DNA from: Flavobacterium sp. 245
Lineage (GTDB): Bacteria; Bacteroidota; Bacteroidia; Flavobacteriales; Flavobacteriaceae
Assembly (NCBI RefSeq): GCF_004362055.1
Contig: NZ_SNXB01000017.1
Location: 1 to 64,000 of the forward strand
Reading direction: 5' to 3'
Length of the DNA: 64,000 bases
Made by a program: the position numbers and the translations under genes. Of this stretch, positions 15,704 to 24,161 are shown piece by piece. The notes beneath the pieces were generated by a model. That model saw only the letters and a list, made by a program, of their open reading frames with translations, was not told where the DNA came from and did no database searches. Numbering within the stretch: the stretch's first letter is position 1; every line of letters begins with the position of its first letter.

Positions 15704-16885
15704 ATGGCAAGGGCGATTGTACACATGGATTTGGATACCTTTTTTGTATCCTGCGAAAGGCTAACTAACTCAGAATTAAACGGTATTCCGTTGATTATTG
15801 GTGGTGGCGATCGCGGTGTTGTAGCCTCTTGTTCGTATGAAGCACGTTACTTTGGAGTGCGTTCTGCGATGCCTATTCACATGGCGATGAAACTTTGTCC
15901 GCAAGCCAAAGTAATGAAAGGCGATATGGAATTATACTCTCAATTATCGCATGATGTTACTCAGGTCATTCAGGAAAAAGCACCGATTATGGAGAAAGCG
16001 AGCATCGATGAATTCTATCTTGACATTACCGGAATGGATAAATTTCACGGAAGCTATAAATGGACAAATGAACTCGCTCAATCCGTTATTAAAGAAACCG
16101 GATTGCCAATTAGTTTTTCATTATCTGTCAATAAAACCGTTTCTAAAATTGCTACCGGCGAAGGCAAACCGGTAGGAAATTTACAAATCCCGGAAAACGA
16201 GGTACAAGGTTTTTTGAATCCGTTGTCGATTCAAAAAATTCCTATGGTTGGCGCTGTCACTTTTCAGCTTTTATCCCGAATCGGTGTTCGTAAAATTCAA
16301 ACTTTAGCTGAGATGCCTCCTGAAGTTTTACAACAGATGATTGGCAAAAACGGATTGGATATTTGGAAAAAAGCCAACGGAATCGATAATACTCCCGTAG
16401 AACCTTATACCGAAAGAAAATCAATTTCTACAGAACATACTTTTTCTCAGGATACTATCGATATCGAAAAACTCAAAAGAGTACTTATAGGCATGGTCGA
16501 AAAACTTGCTTTCCAATTGCGATCAGAACAATGGCTGACCTCCACTATTACGGTTAAAATACGCTACGCCAATTTTGATACTGAAACCAAACAATGCAAA
16601 ATTGCCTACACTTCAGCAGATCATATTCTGACCAAAAATGTAATGGAACTTTTTGAAAAATTGTACCAACGCCGTATGCGATTACGCTTAATTGGTATTC
16701 GCTTTAGCGGATTGGTTCGCGGTACCTATCAAATTGATCTTTTTGAAGATACGGAGGAAATGTTATCACTTTATGAAGCTATGGATAAAATGAAAAGCCG
16801 TTATGGTTTTGATGCCGTAATGCGCTGTGCCGGAGCTATTTTTAAGCCTAATAATAAAGATGAAATTTTAAAACGTAAAAAATAA
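15704..16885 (+). CDS. dinB: Y-family DNA polymerase (DinB/Pol IV-like)
   Basis: 393 residues. Palm motifs are intact: HMDLDTFF with Asp 9, and KASIDEFYLD with Asp 102-Glu 103, so unlike ImuB it should be an active translesion polymerase. Steric and finger segments (YEARYFGVRSAMP) are standard. A perfect beta-clamp-binding word QIDLF lies at 343-347. Only two bases separate it from the dnaE-like gene. It should copy past lesions with low fidelity under control of the adjacent repressor. Family certain; the dinB name is by similarity, as Bacteroidota have several Y-family genes. Confidence 0.93.
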   Translation: MARAIVHMDLDTFFVSCERLTNSELNGIPLIIGGGDRGVVASCSYEARYFGVRSAMPIHMAMKLCPQAKVMKGDMELYSQLSHDVTQVIQEKAPIMEKASIDEFYLDITGMDKFHGSYKWTNELAQSVIKETGLPISFSLSVNKTVSKIATGEGKPVGNLQIPENEVQGFLNPLSIQKIPMVGAVTFQLLSRIGVRKIQTLAEMPPEVLQQMIGKNGLDIWKKANGIDNTPVEPYTERKSISTEHTFSQDTIDIEKLKRVLIGMVEKLAFQLRSEQWLTSTITVKIRYANFDTETKQCKIAYTSADHILTKNVMELFEKLYQRRMRLRLIGIRFSGLVRGTYQIDLFEDTEEMLSLYEAMDKMKSRYGFDAVMRCAGAIFKPNNKDEILKRKK

Positions 16886-16887
16886 TC

Positions 16888-19800
16888 ATGTATCTCAACT
16901 GTCATTCCTTTCACTCTCTGCGTTACGGCACGATTCCTCTCGATAAACTAGTTGAGGAAGCTGTTTCTTGTGGTGTAGAAGCAATGGCATTAACAGATAT
17001 TAATACCGTTACGGGAATTTATGATTTTATAAGAGCTTGTGAATCTAAAGGAATTAAAGCTTTAGTCGGAATGGAATTTCGCTGTAATCATCAATTTCGA
17101 TATATTGGCTTAGCTAAGAATGCCGAAGGTTTAGGCGAAATGAATCGTTTTTTAACGAATCATAATTTCAGCGGAGAAGCTTTGCCTTTAATTGCTCCCG
17201 AATTTGAATCGGTTTTTGTGATTTATACTTTAGAAAATTCTCCGAAAACGCTTCGTAAAAATGAATTTATCGGCATTCGAACAGATGAAGTTTCAAAACT
17301 TTTTACATCAGAACATAAAAATCAAATTTCTAAAATGGTTGTCCTTCAACCGGTAACTTTTAGAAATAAAAAAGAATTTAACCTGCACAAAATTCTGCGT
17401 GCGATTGATACCAATATTATTTTATCAAAATTGACAGAAGCTGATTATTCCAGAACTTCTGAAAAAATGTTGCCTTTAGAATCGCTTTTGCCTTTCTATG
17501 AAAAATACCCTGAAATTATTGACAACACACAGAAAATTATTGATTCCTGTGATTTTCAGTTTGATTTTTCAATTAAAAGAAATAAAAAATTCTTTACCGG
17601 AAGTCGTGAGAATGATATCAAAAAACTAACAGAATTGGCCGAAGAAGGTTTTGAATGGCGCTATGGAAAAGAAAACAAAATTGCTCGAAAACGTGTAGAA
17701 AAAGAATTAAAAGTTATTGACCAATTAGAATTCAGCGGGTATTTTTTAATTACCTGGGATATTGTTCGATACAGCAACAGTCAGGGATTTATGCATATTG
17801 GGCGTGGAAGCGGTGCCAACAGCATTATTGCCTATTGTCTCGGAATTACCGACATCTGTCCAATCGAACTCGATTTGTATTTTGAACGTTTTTTAAATTT
17901 AAATCGAAAAAGTCCACCCGATTTTGACATTGACTGGAGTTGGAAAGAACGCAATACCATTTTAGAATATATTTTCGAAACTTATGGTCGTGAGCACGTT
18001 GCTTTTTGCGGAACTAATGTCGAATTCAAACACCGATCTATTTACAGAGAAGTCGGAAAAGTTTTTGGTCTTCCGAAAGAAGAATTGGATATGCTGGCCA
18101 AAAATCCGATGGCATTACACGAAACTAATTCTATCGTGAACTTGGTACAGAAATATAGCATGATGATGGGTAAATATCCCAACCAACGCAGTATGCACGC
18201 TTGTGGGATTATCATTTCTGAAGAACCCATTACCAATTATACGCCATTGGAAATGCCACCAAAAGGATTTCCAATTGTACTTTTTGACATGCACATTGCG
18301 GAAGAAATTGGTTTTGATAAATTCGATATTTTGAGCCAACGCGGGATTGGACATATCGATGACAGTGTAAAACTGATCGAGAAAAACAGAGGAATTAAAG
18401 TAGACATTCGCAATACTTCTATTTCTAAAGATGAAGCGATCTGCAATGTTCATTTGGCACAAGGCAAAACGATTGGCTGTTTTTATATCGAAAGCCCGGC
18501 GATGCGCGGTTTATTACGCCGATTGAATTGTGATAATTATAAAGTTTTGGTTGCCGCGTCTTCGATCATTCGGCCTGGAGTTGCTCAATCCGGTATGATG
18601 AAAGAATATATTTTCCGTCATAATTATCCAGACCAATTTGAGTATTTCCATGAGGTTTTCAAAGAACATCTTGGCGAAACGTACGGCATTATGGTGTATC
18701 AGGAAGATGTGATCAAAATTGCCCAGCATTACGGAGGCGTTCCTGCCGCTGATGGCGATATCCTGCGCCGTGCCATGTCTGGAAAAGGGCGTTCTTTAGA
18801 AGCTTTACAAAAAGTAAAAGATAATTTCTTTGCCTCTTGTGCCAGAAAAGGACATCCTGAAGCACTGAGTCAGGAAATTTATCGTCAGATTGAATCCTTT
18901 GCCGGATTTTCATTTTGTAAAGCCCACTCCGCTTCTTATGCGGTAGAAAGTTATCAGAGTTTGTATCTCAAAATTAATTATCCTGTTGAGTTTATGGTGG
19001 CGGTCATCAACAATCAGGGTGGATTTTATCGAACCGAAGTTTATGTACACGAAGCACGAATGTCTGGCGGGACAATCCTAAATCCATGTGTGAATAAGAG
19101 CGAATATCAAACTACTGTTTATGGAAATGATATTTATTTGGGTTTTATGCATTTGCAGGGTTTAGAATCGAAAACCGCAAATTTGATTGAATCAGATCGG
19201 GAGAAAAACGGTGACTTTCTTTCTTTGGAAGATTTCATTAATCGAATACCAATCGGAATTGAAAGCATTAAAATTTTGATTTTTATTGATGCTTTTCGCT
19301 TTACAGGAAAAACAAAAAATCAGCTTTTAGTCATTGCGAGTTTGCTTTTAAACAATTTCAAACCCGAAAACAGAAGTTTGATGTTATTGCAGGAACCCGT
19401 TAAAGAATATAAACTTCCAACTTTGGAACGTTCTCTGTTTGAAGATGCTTTTGATGAAATTGAATTATTGAATTTTCCTGTTTCATGTACTGTTTTTGAT
19501 TTGCTTCAGATCAAATACCGTGGCGATATTATGGCTAAGGATTTAGTGGCACATCATAAAAAACAAGTAAAAATGCTGGCTTATTTAATATCCAGAAAAC
19601 AAGTCCCAACCAAAAAAGGAAACATGTATTTCGGCACCTGGATCGATCACGAAGGCACTTATTTTGATACCGCACATTTTCCGGATTGTCTGGCAGAATA
19701 TCCTTTTCAGGGCGGAGGCTGTTATTTGCTTTTGGGAAATGTAGAAGTTGATTATCATTTCCCGACAATCACCATTATCAAAATGGCTAAGATGCCTTTT

Positions 19801-19947
19801 ATTCCGGATCCGCGTTATATGGATGCGAAAGATCAGTTTAAAACACAGCGTCAAATTAAGGAAGATGTGAGTCCGACGCATCGGGAACCGTATCCGCAGG
19901 GACATGAAATCAACCTACCAAGACACCGAATGAAATTTCAAAAATAA
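16888..19947 (+). CDS. Second DNA polymerase III alpha subunit (DnaE2/ImuC-like)
   Basis: 1019 residues, shorter than replicative DnaE (about 1160 or more) and close to error-prone DnaE2. An N-terminal PHP domain (HSFHSLRYG at 6-14, ALTDINTV near 35) lacks several metal ligands and looks inactive for proofreading. The polymerase core has GRGSGANSIIAYCLGI near 310 and the catalytic DxD in PDFDID near 344-349. The C-terminal OB-fold region is present. Placed directly after a Y-family polymerase and near a LexA-like repressor, it fits the inducible mutagenesis role established for imuA-imuB-dnaE2 in other phyla. Confidence 0.9.
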   Translation: MYLNCHSFHSLRYGTIPLDKLVEEAVSCGVEAMALTDINTVTGIYDFIRACESKGIKALVGMEFRCNHQFRYIGLAKNAEGLGEMNRFLTNHNFSGEALPLIAPEFESVFVIYTLENSPKTLRKNEFIGIRTDEVSKLFTSEHKNQISKMVVLQPVTFRNKKEFNLHKILRAIDTNIILSKLTEADYSRTSEKMLPLESLLPFYEKYPEIIDNTQKIIDSCDFQFDFSIKRNKKFFTGSRENDIKKLTELAEEGFEWRYGKENKIARKRVEKELKVIDQLEFSGYFLITWDIVRYSNSQGFMHIGRGSGANSIIAYCLGITDICPIELDLYFERFLNLNRKSPPDFDIDWSWKERNTILEYIFETYGREHVAFCGTNVEFKHRSIYREVGKVFGLPKEELDMLAKNPMALHETNSIVNLVQKYSMMMGKYPNQRSMHACGIIISEEPITNYTPLEMPPKGFPIVLFDMHIAEEIGFDKFDILSQRGIGHIDDSVKLIEKNRGIKVDIRNTSISKDEAICNVHLAQGKTIGCFYIESPAMRGLLRRLNCDNYKVLVAASSIIRPGVAQSGMMKEYIFRHNYPDQFEYFHEVFKEHLGETYGIMVYQEDVIKIAQHYGGVPAADGDILRRAMSGKGRSLEALQKVKDNFFASCARKGHPEALSQEIYRQIESFAGFSFCKAHSASYAVESYQSLYLKINYPVEFMVAVINNQGGFYRTEVYVHEARMSGGTILNPCVNKSEYQTTVYGNDIYLGFMHLQGLESKTANLIESDREKNGDFLSLEDFINRIPIGIESIKILIFIDAFRFTGKTKNQLLVIASLLLNNFKPENRSLMLLQEPVKEYKLPTLERSLFEDAFDEIELLNFPVSCTVFDLLQIKYRGDIMAKDLVAHHKKQVKMLAYLISRKQVPTKKGNMYFGTWIDHEGTYFDTAHFPDCLAEYPFQGGGCYLLLGNVEVDYHFPTITIIKMAKMPFIPDPRYMDAKDQFKTQRQIKEDVSPTHREPYPQGHEINLPRHRMKFQK

Positions 19948-19952
19948 CCACG

Positions 19953-21377
19953 ATGATTTTACAAGAACAAAAACAGGTTTTGCGTTATAGTAAAGAGATG
20001 AAAAAGCAAGAATACGCCATAGTAGATATAGAAACCACCGGTGGAAATGCCAGTGGCAGTCGCATTACTGAAATTGCCATTATTATACATGACGGTGAAA
20101 AGGTAATCGATCGCTTCGAAACGCTTGTTAATCCGGAAAGAGAAATTCCGCTTTCTATTTTTGGATTAACTGGTATTAACAACGAAATGGTTGCCAACGC
20201 TCCAATCTTCGATGACATTTCAGAAAAAGTACTAGAAATGCTGACCGACCGTATTTTTGTTGCTCATAACGTCAACTTTGATTACTCTTTTGTGCGTCAT
20301 CAATTGGAACAAGCGGGATTTAAATGGACGGCAAGAAAACTGTGTACCGTTCGCGTAGCACGAAAAATCAAACCGGGATTAACATCTTACAGTTTGGGAA
20401 AACTTTGCTATTCGCTTGACATTCCTTTAGAGAATCAACACCGGGCTGGCGGAGATGCAGATGCCACCGCCATATTATTTTCCCGATTACTCGAATGGGA
20501 CGAGGAAGGCGAGATAGCAAAAATGGTCAAGATGACTTCACAAGATCAGCGTTTACCACCTAACCTGCCTCCCGAAGATTTTAATAATTTACCCGAGAAA
20601 CCAGGTGTCTATTATTTTTATAATCAAATGAATAAGGTGATTTATGTTGGAAAAGCGATCAACTTAAAAAAACGTGTAGCCTCTCATTTTAGCGGTCATA
20701 AAATTAATCCGCAAAGACAGCATTTCTTGAGAGATATTCACGCTATTTCCTTTGAAATTTGTGCGAACGAATTAATGGCACTTTTGTTAGAATGTACCGA
20801 AATAAAACAACTTTGGCCGACTTACAACAGAGCATTAAAACGTTTTGAAGCCAAATTCGGTATTTATCAATATGAAGCAAGAAACGGATATAAATATTTG
20901 GCTGTTGGAAAACTAACCAAATTTCAGACTTGCATTCATGAATTTAATAGTTTGTTTAATGCTATCGATTTATTGAGAAGCCTTTCTGAACAATTTGAAA
21001 TTGACCAAAGATTCTGCAAATATTCCAGACCTGAAGAAGGAGATTTTTTTCAGAATACCGAAGTCAAAAGTCTGCCGGATGTTTTGCTCCACAACGAGCA
21101 AGTCGACAATGCCATTGAATTTTTATTACAAAACAGACCCACGTTTGCCATTATAGAAAAAGGAAGAACGGCAGACGAACGCAGCTGTATTTGGGTTGAA
21201 AACGGACATTTTTACGGAATGGGTTATATTCCGTCAGATGTAGCAATTACTGATCCATCCGAAGTAAAAAATTATGTCACGCAGTACAAAAGCAATCAAT
21301 ATATGGTGCAATTGATTTTTGCTTACGCAGAAAAATATCCGGGTAAAATATTCTTTAACAAACAGTTCTTGAAATAA
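19953..21377 (+). CDS. DnaQ-type exonuclease fused to a GIY-YIG endonuclease
   Basis: 474 residues. Residues 15-175 are a DEDD 3 prime-5 prime exonuclease: ExoI IVDIETTG near 22-30, ExoII AHNVNFDYSFV near 104, ExoIII HRAGGDADAT near 163-172. A GIY-YIG nuclease domain follows (KPGVYYFYNQ to GKAINLKKRV, about 214-245), as in the N-terminal part of UvrC and in Cho. The remaining 200 residues are unassigned. Such fusions are annotated as Pol III epsilon-like or Cho-like proteins. Five bases after the dnaE-like gene, so it may proofread for, or incise lesions alongside, these polymerases. An alternative start is at 19998. Confidence 0.88.
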   Translation: MILQEQKQVLRYSKEMKKQEYAIVDIETTGGNASGSRITEIAIIIHDGEKVIDRFETLVNPEREIPLSIFGLTGINNEMVANAPIFDDISEKVLEMLTDRIFVAHNVNFDYSFVRHQLEQAGFKWTARKLCTVRVARKIKPGLTSYSLGKLCYSLDIPLENQHRAGGDADATAILFSRLLEWDEEGEIAKMVKMTSQDQRLPPNLPPEDFNNLPEKPGVYYFYNQMNKVIYVGKAINLKKRVASHFSGHKINPQRQHFLRDIHAISFEICANELMALLLECTEIKQLWPTYNRALKRFEAKFGIYQYEARNGYKYLAVGKLTKFQTCIHEFNSLFNAIDLLRSLSEQFEIDQRFCKYSRPEEGDFFQNTEVKSLPDVLLHNEQVDNAIEFLLQNRPTFAIIEKGRTADERSCIWVENGHFYGMGYIPSDVAITDPSEVKNYVTQYKSNQYMVQLIFAYAEKYPGKIFFNKQFLK

Positions 21378-21448
21378 GAATAGGAAACTGTGTAAATATA
21401 TATGTTTAAAAAGCTGTAAATTTAATAGCACAACTAATTAAATCTACT

Positions 21449-22225
21449 ATGAAAATAGCCACTTATAATGTAAACGGAGTCAACGGAAGATTAAATGTAT
21501 TACTGCGCTGGTTGGAAGAAGCCAAACCTGATATTGTTTGTCTGCAGGAATTAAAAGCGACTCAGGATAATTTTCCGATTAAAGCGATTAATGACGCCGG
21601 CTACAACGCTATTTGGCACGGACAAAAACAATGGAATGGTGTTGCTATTCTCGCCCGAAATATGGAGATTGAAGAAGTAACCCGAATTCTTCCAGGAGAT
21701 GAAGAAGATATTCAAAGTCGTTATGTGGAAGCTTTGATAAACGGAATCGTAATTGCCTGTCTTTATTTGCCAAACGGAAATCCGTGGCCGGGACCAAAAT
21801 TCGAATACAAATTAAAATGGTTTGATCGTCTGGCTCATCGTGCATCTACATTGATTGATTTAAAAATTCCTGTAATACTAATTGGCGATTATAACGTGAT
21901 ACCAACGGAACTGGATGTTTATAAACCTGAAAAATGGGTAAACGATGCCCTTTATAGAACTGAAGTACGAGAGGCATTTAAGAATATTGTCTCGCAAGGA
22001 TGGACAGATGCGATTCGAAAACTATATCCCGATGAAAAGATTTACACTTTTTGGGATTATTTCAGAAATGCCTACGAGCGAGATGCAGGACTTCGAATTG
22101 ATCATTTTTTACTGAGTCCACAAATAGCTACAGCTTTGCGCTCGGGCGGTGTCGATCGTCACGTTCGAGGCTGGGAAAAAACAAGCGATCATGCGCCAGT
22201 ATGGATTGAAATTGACAAAAAATAA
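21449..22225 (+). CDS. xth: Exodeoxyribonuclease III / AP endonuclease
   Basis: 258 residues, endonuclease/exonuclease/phosphatase fold. Seen: NVNGVNGR at 8-15, metal-binding Glu in CLQELKAT near 33, LIGDYNVIPTELD near 148-160, and terminal TSDHAPVWI with the catalytic Asp-His. Cuts 5 prime of abasic sites and degrades 3 prime ends in base-excision repair. It follows the nuclease gene by 71 bases and precedes the alkB-like gene by 11, extending the repair island. Confidence 0.95.
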   Translation: MKIATYNVNGVNGRLNVLLRWLEEAKPDIVCLQELKATQDNFPIKAINDAGYNAIWHGQKQWNGVAILARNMEIEEVTRILPGDEEDIQSRYVEALINGIVIACLYLPNGNPWPGPKFEYKLKWFDRLAHRASTLIDLKIPVILIGDYNVIPTELDVYKPEKWVNDALYRTEVREAFKNIVSQGWTDAIRKLYPDEKIYTFWDYFRNAYERDAGLRIDHFLLSPQIATALRSGGVDRHVRGWEKTSDHAPVWIEIDKK

Positions 22226-22236
22226 AGGAGAAAACA

Positions 22237-22863
22237 ATGACATTATTTAACGACACCGAATTATTTGCAACTGGTTTGGCAGGAAAAAAAGTATTTGACA
22301 TTCCTGATTCCGAATTGATTTTGATCGATAATTTCTTTACAAAAGAAGAATCTGATCGTTTTTATGAACGAATACTTCGCAAGACTAAATGGAGAGAATA
22401 TGAAATGGAAATTTATGATAAAACCTATACAGTTCCTCGAATGATTTCTTGGTATGAAGACAAAGATAATCCTGGAGCAGATCCAAAAGGACCTGACTGG
22501 ACTTATGACTTATTGACTATTCGAGGCCGTGTTGAAAAAGAAACGCAAGTTGATTTTAACAGCCTCCTTTTAAATTTATACCGAAACGGAAATGATGGCG
22601 TAGGCTGGCACAGTGACAAAGAACATAATACGGGACCAAATCCTATTATTGCATCGGTGACTTTTGGCGAAACCAGAATGTTCAGACTTCGTCATAAATA
22701 CAGCAAGGAAATTCCTCAAGTTGAGATTCCGCTACATCATGGTTCTTTTTTATTAATGGCTGGAACAACTAATAGTTTTTGGCAGCATCAAGTTCCTAAA
22801 ACGGCTCGGGATGTTTTGCCAAGGATCAATCTTACCTTTAGGAGAACCAATCGAAAACTTTGA
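22237..22863 (+). CDS. alkB: AlkB-like 2-oxoglutarate/Fe(II) dioxygenase
   Basis: 208 residues of the AlkB family, closer to the ALKBH2/3 and short bacterial type. The Fe(II) triad is HxD in GWHSDKEHNTG (near 127) with distal His in FWQHQVPKT near 188. The 2-oxoglutarate-binding Arg lies in LPRINLTFRRT. RMFRLRHK is the family nucleotide-recognition segment. It directly reverses alkylation lesions in DNA. Eleven bases after xth, probably cotranscribed; it ends the compact repair run. Confidence 0.93.
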   Translation: MTLFNDTELFATGLAGKKVFDIPDSELILIDNFFTKEESDRFYERILRKTKWREYEMEIYDKTYTVPRMISWYEDKDNPGADPKGPDWTYDLLTIRGRVEKETQVDFNSLLLNLYRNGNDGVGWHSDKEHNTGPNPIIASVTFGETRMFRLRHKYSKEIPQVEIPLHHGSFLLMAGTTNSFWQHQVPKTARDVLPRINLTFRRTNRKL

Positions 22864-22987
22864 TTTTTATAGAATTGAATAATTAAAAAAAGTTTTTTCG
22901 ACAAAAAAACAGTAAGATATTCCTTCTTTAAAAAGTTAAAACGCACACTGTATGAACCTTTTATTAGGCAAACCCTATCTTTTTTAC

Positions 22988-22995
22988 TACTTTTG
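22988..22995 (+). promoter_or_regulatory. -7 element of the DUF1810 gene
   Basis: TACTTTTG matches TAnnTTTG and continues as GCAACC, the same word seen before prfC at 48437. Transcription would begin near 23002, about 20 bases before the ATG at 23023, which supports that start and argues that this gene is a separate unit from the repair operon. Confidence 0.55.
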
Positions 22996-23022
22996 CAACC
23001 TTTTTTCAAATACAATACCATA

Positions 23023-23484
23023 ATGGCATATTCAAACAATGATTTAGCGCGTTTCTTAGATGCGCAGAACAAACTTTATCTTACCGCTTTTTCTGAAATC
23101 AGAAAAGGAAAAAAAGAAACACACTGGATGTGGTTCATTTTTCCGCAAATAAAAGGTTTAGGCAAAAGTGACACAGCAAATCTTTATGCCATTAATGATT
23201 TAAAAGAAGCTACAGATTATTTGGAACACCCAATTTTAGGGAAACATTTAATCGAAATTTCAGAACTTTTATTGACTTTCAAAAGAAAGTCAGCTGATGG
23301 GATTTTTGGCGATTTAGATGCACGCAAATTACGTTCTTCTATGACACTTTTTTCTTTGGTAGAAAATACAAATCCGATTTTTCAGGAAATTCTGGAAGCT
23401 TTCTTCTCAGGAGAATCTGACCCGCTTACTTTGTCTATTATTAATTCAACAATAAAATCATCTGCTGAAGCTGTTGCATTATAA
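23023..23484 (+). CDS. DUF1810 family protein
   Basis: 153 residues beginning MAYSNNDLARFLDAQ. The characteristic DUF1810 segments are present: HWMWFIFPQIKGLG near 35-48, YLEHPILGKHL near 72, and DARKLRSSMTLFSLV near 100-114. The family is cytoplasmic, small and of unknown biochemistry, although distantly related folds have been linked to ADP-ribose or NAD metabolism; I do not claim this here. An upstream TTG in frame lies within the promoter and is rejected. A terminator follows. Confidence 0.88.
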   Translation: MAYSNNDLARFLDAQNKLYLTAFSEIRKGKKETHWMWFIFPQIKGLGKSDTANLYAINDLKEATDYLEHPILGKHLIEISELLLTFKRKSADGIFGDLDARKLRSSMTLFSLVENTNPIFQEILEAFFSGESDPLTLSIINSTIKSSAEAVAL

Positions 23485-23512
23485 AACAGTTTCCAGATTA
23501 TTTGCATCAAAG

Positions 23513-23543
23513 AGACACTGCTTAACTGCAGTGTCTTTTTTTT
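23513..23543 (+). terminator. Terminator of the DUF1810 gene
   Basis: Stem AGACACTGC/GCAGTGTCT (9 bp) with 6-base loop followed by a long T run. Confidence 0.85.
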
Positions 23544-23668
23544 ATCTTAAGAAGAACAAAAAAATAAAAAAGGAGGTTAGAATCGTAATTCTTATTAATC
23601 AAAACACTTATTTTCAGACAATTAATTCCTAACTTGCATATATAAACCAACCTCAAACCAACCAAATC

Positions 23669-24079
23669 ATGTCTGAAAAAATTAAAGCTCTCCAAATTAT
23701 TCATCTTGCCATTTGCGCAGGAACAATTATAGCTTATTATATTTTAGGCGATCTTTCAATTGAAAAATTACGAATTCCCACTATCGATTCTTCATCAGCA
23801 GTTTATGTTCTAATTCCTGTTTTAGCGTTTGTTTTAAGCAGTTTTTTATTCAAATCGCAATTGAAACAAATTAATCCAAAATTAAAACTTGAAGAAAAAT
23901 TTCCCATTTACCAAACGGCATCAATTCTGCGCTGGGCTGTTCTCGAAGGTGCCGCCTTTTTGATTTTAATTCTAAAACCAGAATTTATATTGTTCGGAAT
24001 TTTGGTTTTAATTTATCTGATTTTCTTAAGACCAACGGCAGAAAGAATTGATAATGACTTATCGGATTCTAACAATTAA
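23669..24079 (+). CDS. Four-span membrane protein, unknown function
   Basis: 136 residues with about four membrane segments (8-27, 45-62, 90-104, 106-124) and a cytoplasmic-looking acidic tail (ERIDNDLSDSNN). The layout and the phrase FPIYQTASILRWAVLEGAAF recall a small membrane family common in Bacteroidota, but I cannot name it. Monocistronic: its own start follows a 130-base gap and a strong terminator follows at 24084. Confidence 0.8.
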   Translation: MSEKIKALQIIHLAICAGTIIAYYILGDLSIEKLRIPTIDSSSAVYVLIPVLAFVLSSFLFKSQLKQINPKLKLEEKFPIYQTASILRWAVLEGAAFLILILKPEFILFGILVLIYLIFLRPTAERIDNDLSDSNN

Positions 24080-24083
24080 AAAC

Positions 24084-24118
24084 AAAAAAGCGTCTTGCAT
24101 TAACAAGACGCTTTTTTT
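24084..24118. terminator. Bidirectional terminator
   Basis: AAAAAGCGTCTTG/CAAGACGCTTTTTTT, 13-bp stem with A and T runs on both sides, between convergent genes ending at 24079 and 24162. Confidence 0.9.
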
Positions 24119-24161
24119 ATAGATAAAGCATTACACTTGAAACATTAAACCTGAAACAAAT

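Noticed and set aside
15620-15724. Upstream extension of the LexA-like repressor
   Set aside because: Would cover both promoters and the start of the divergent polymerase gene; the XRE domain begins at MSLFSDN.
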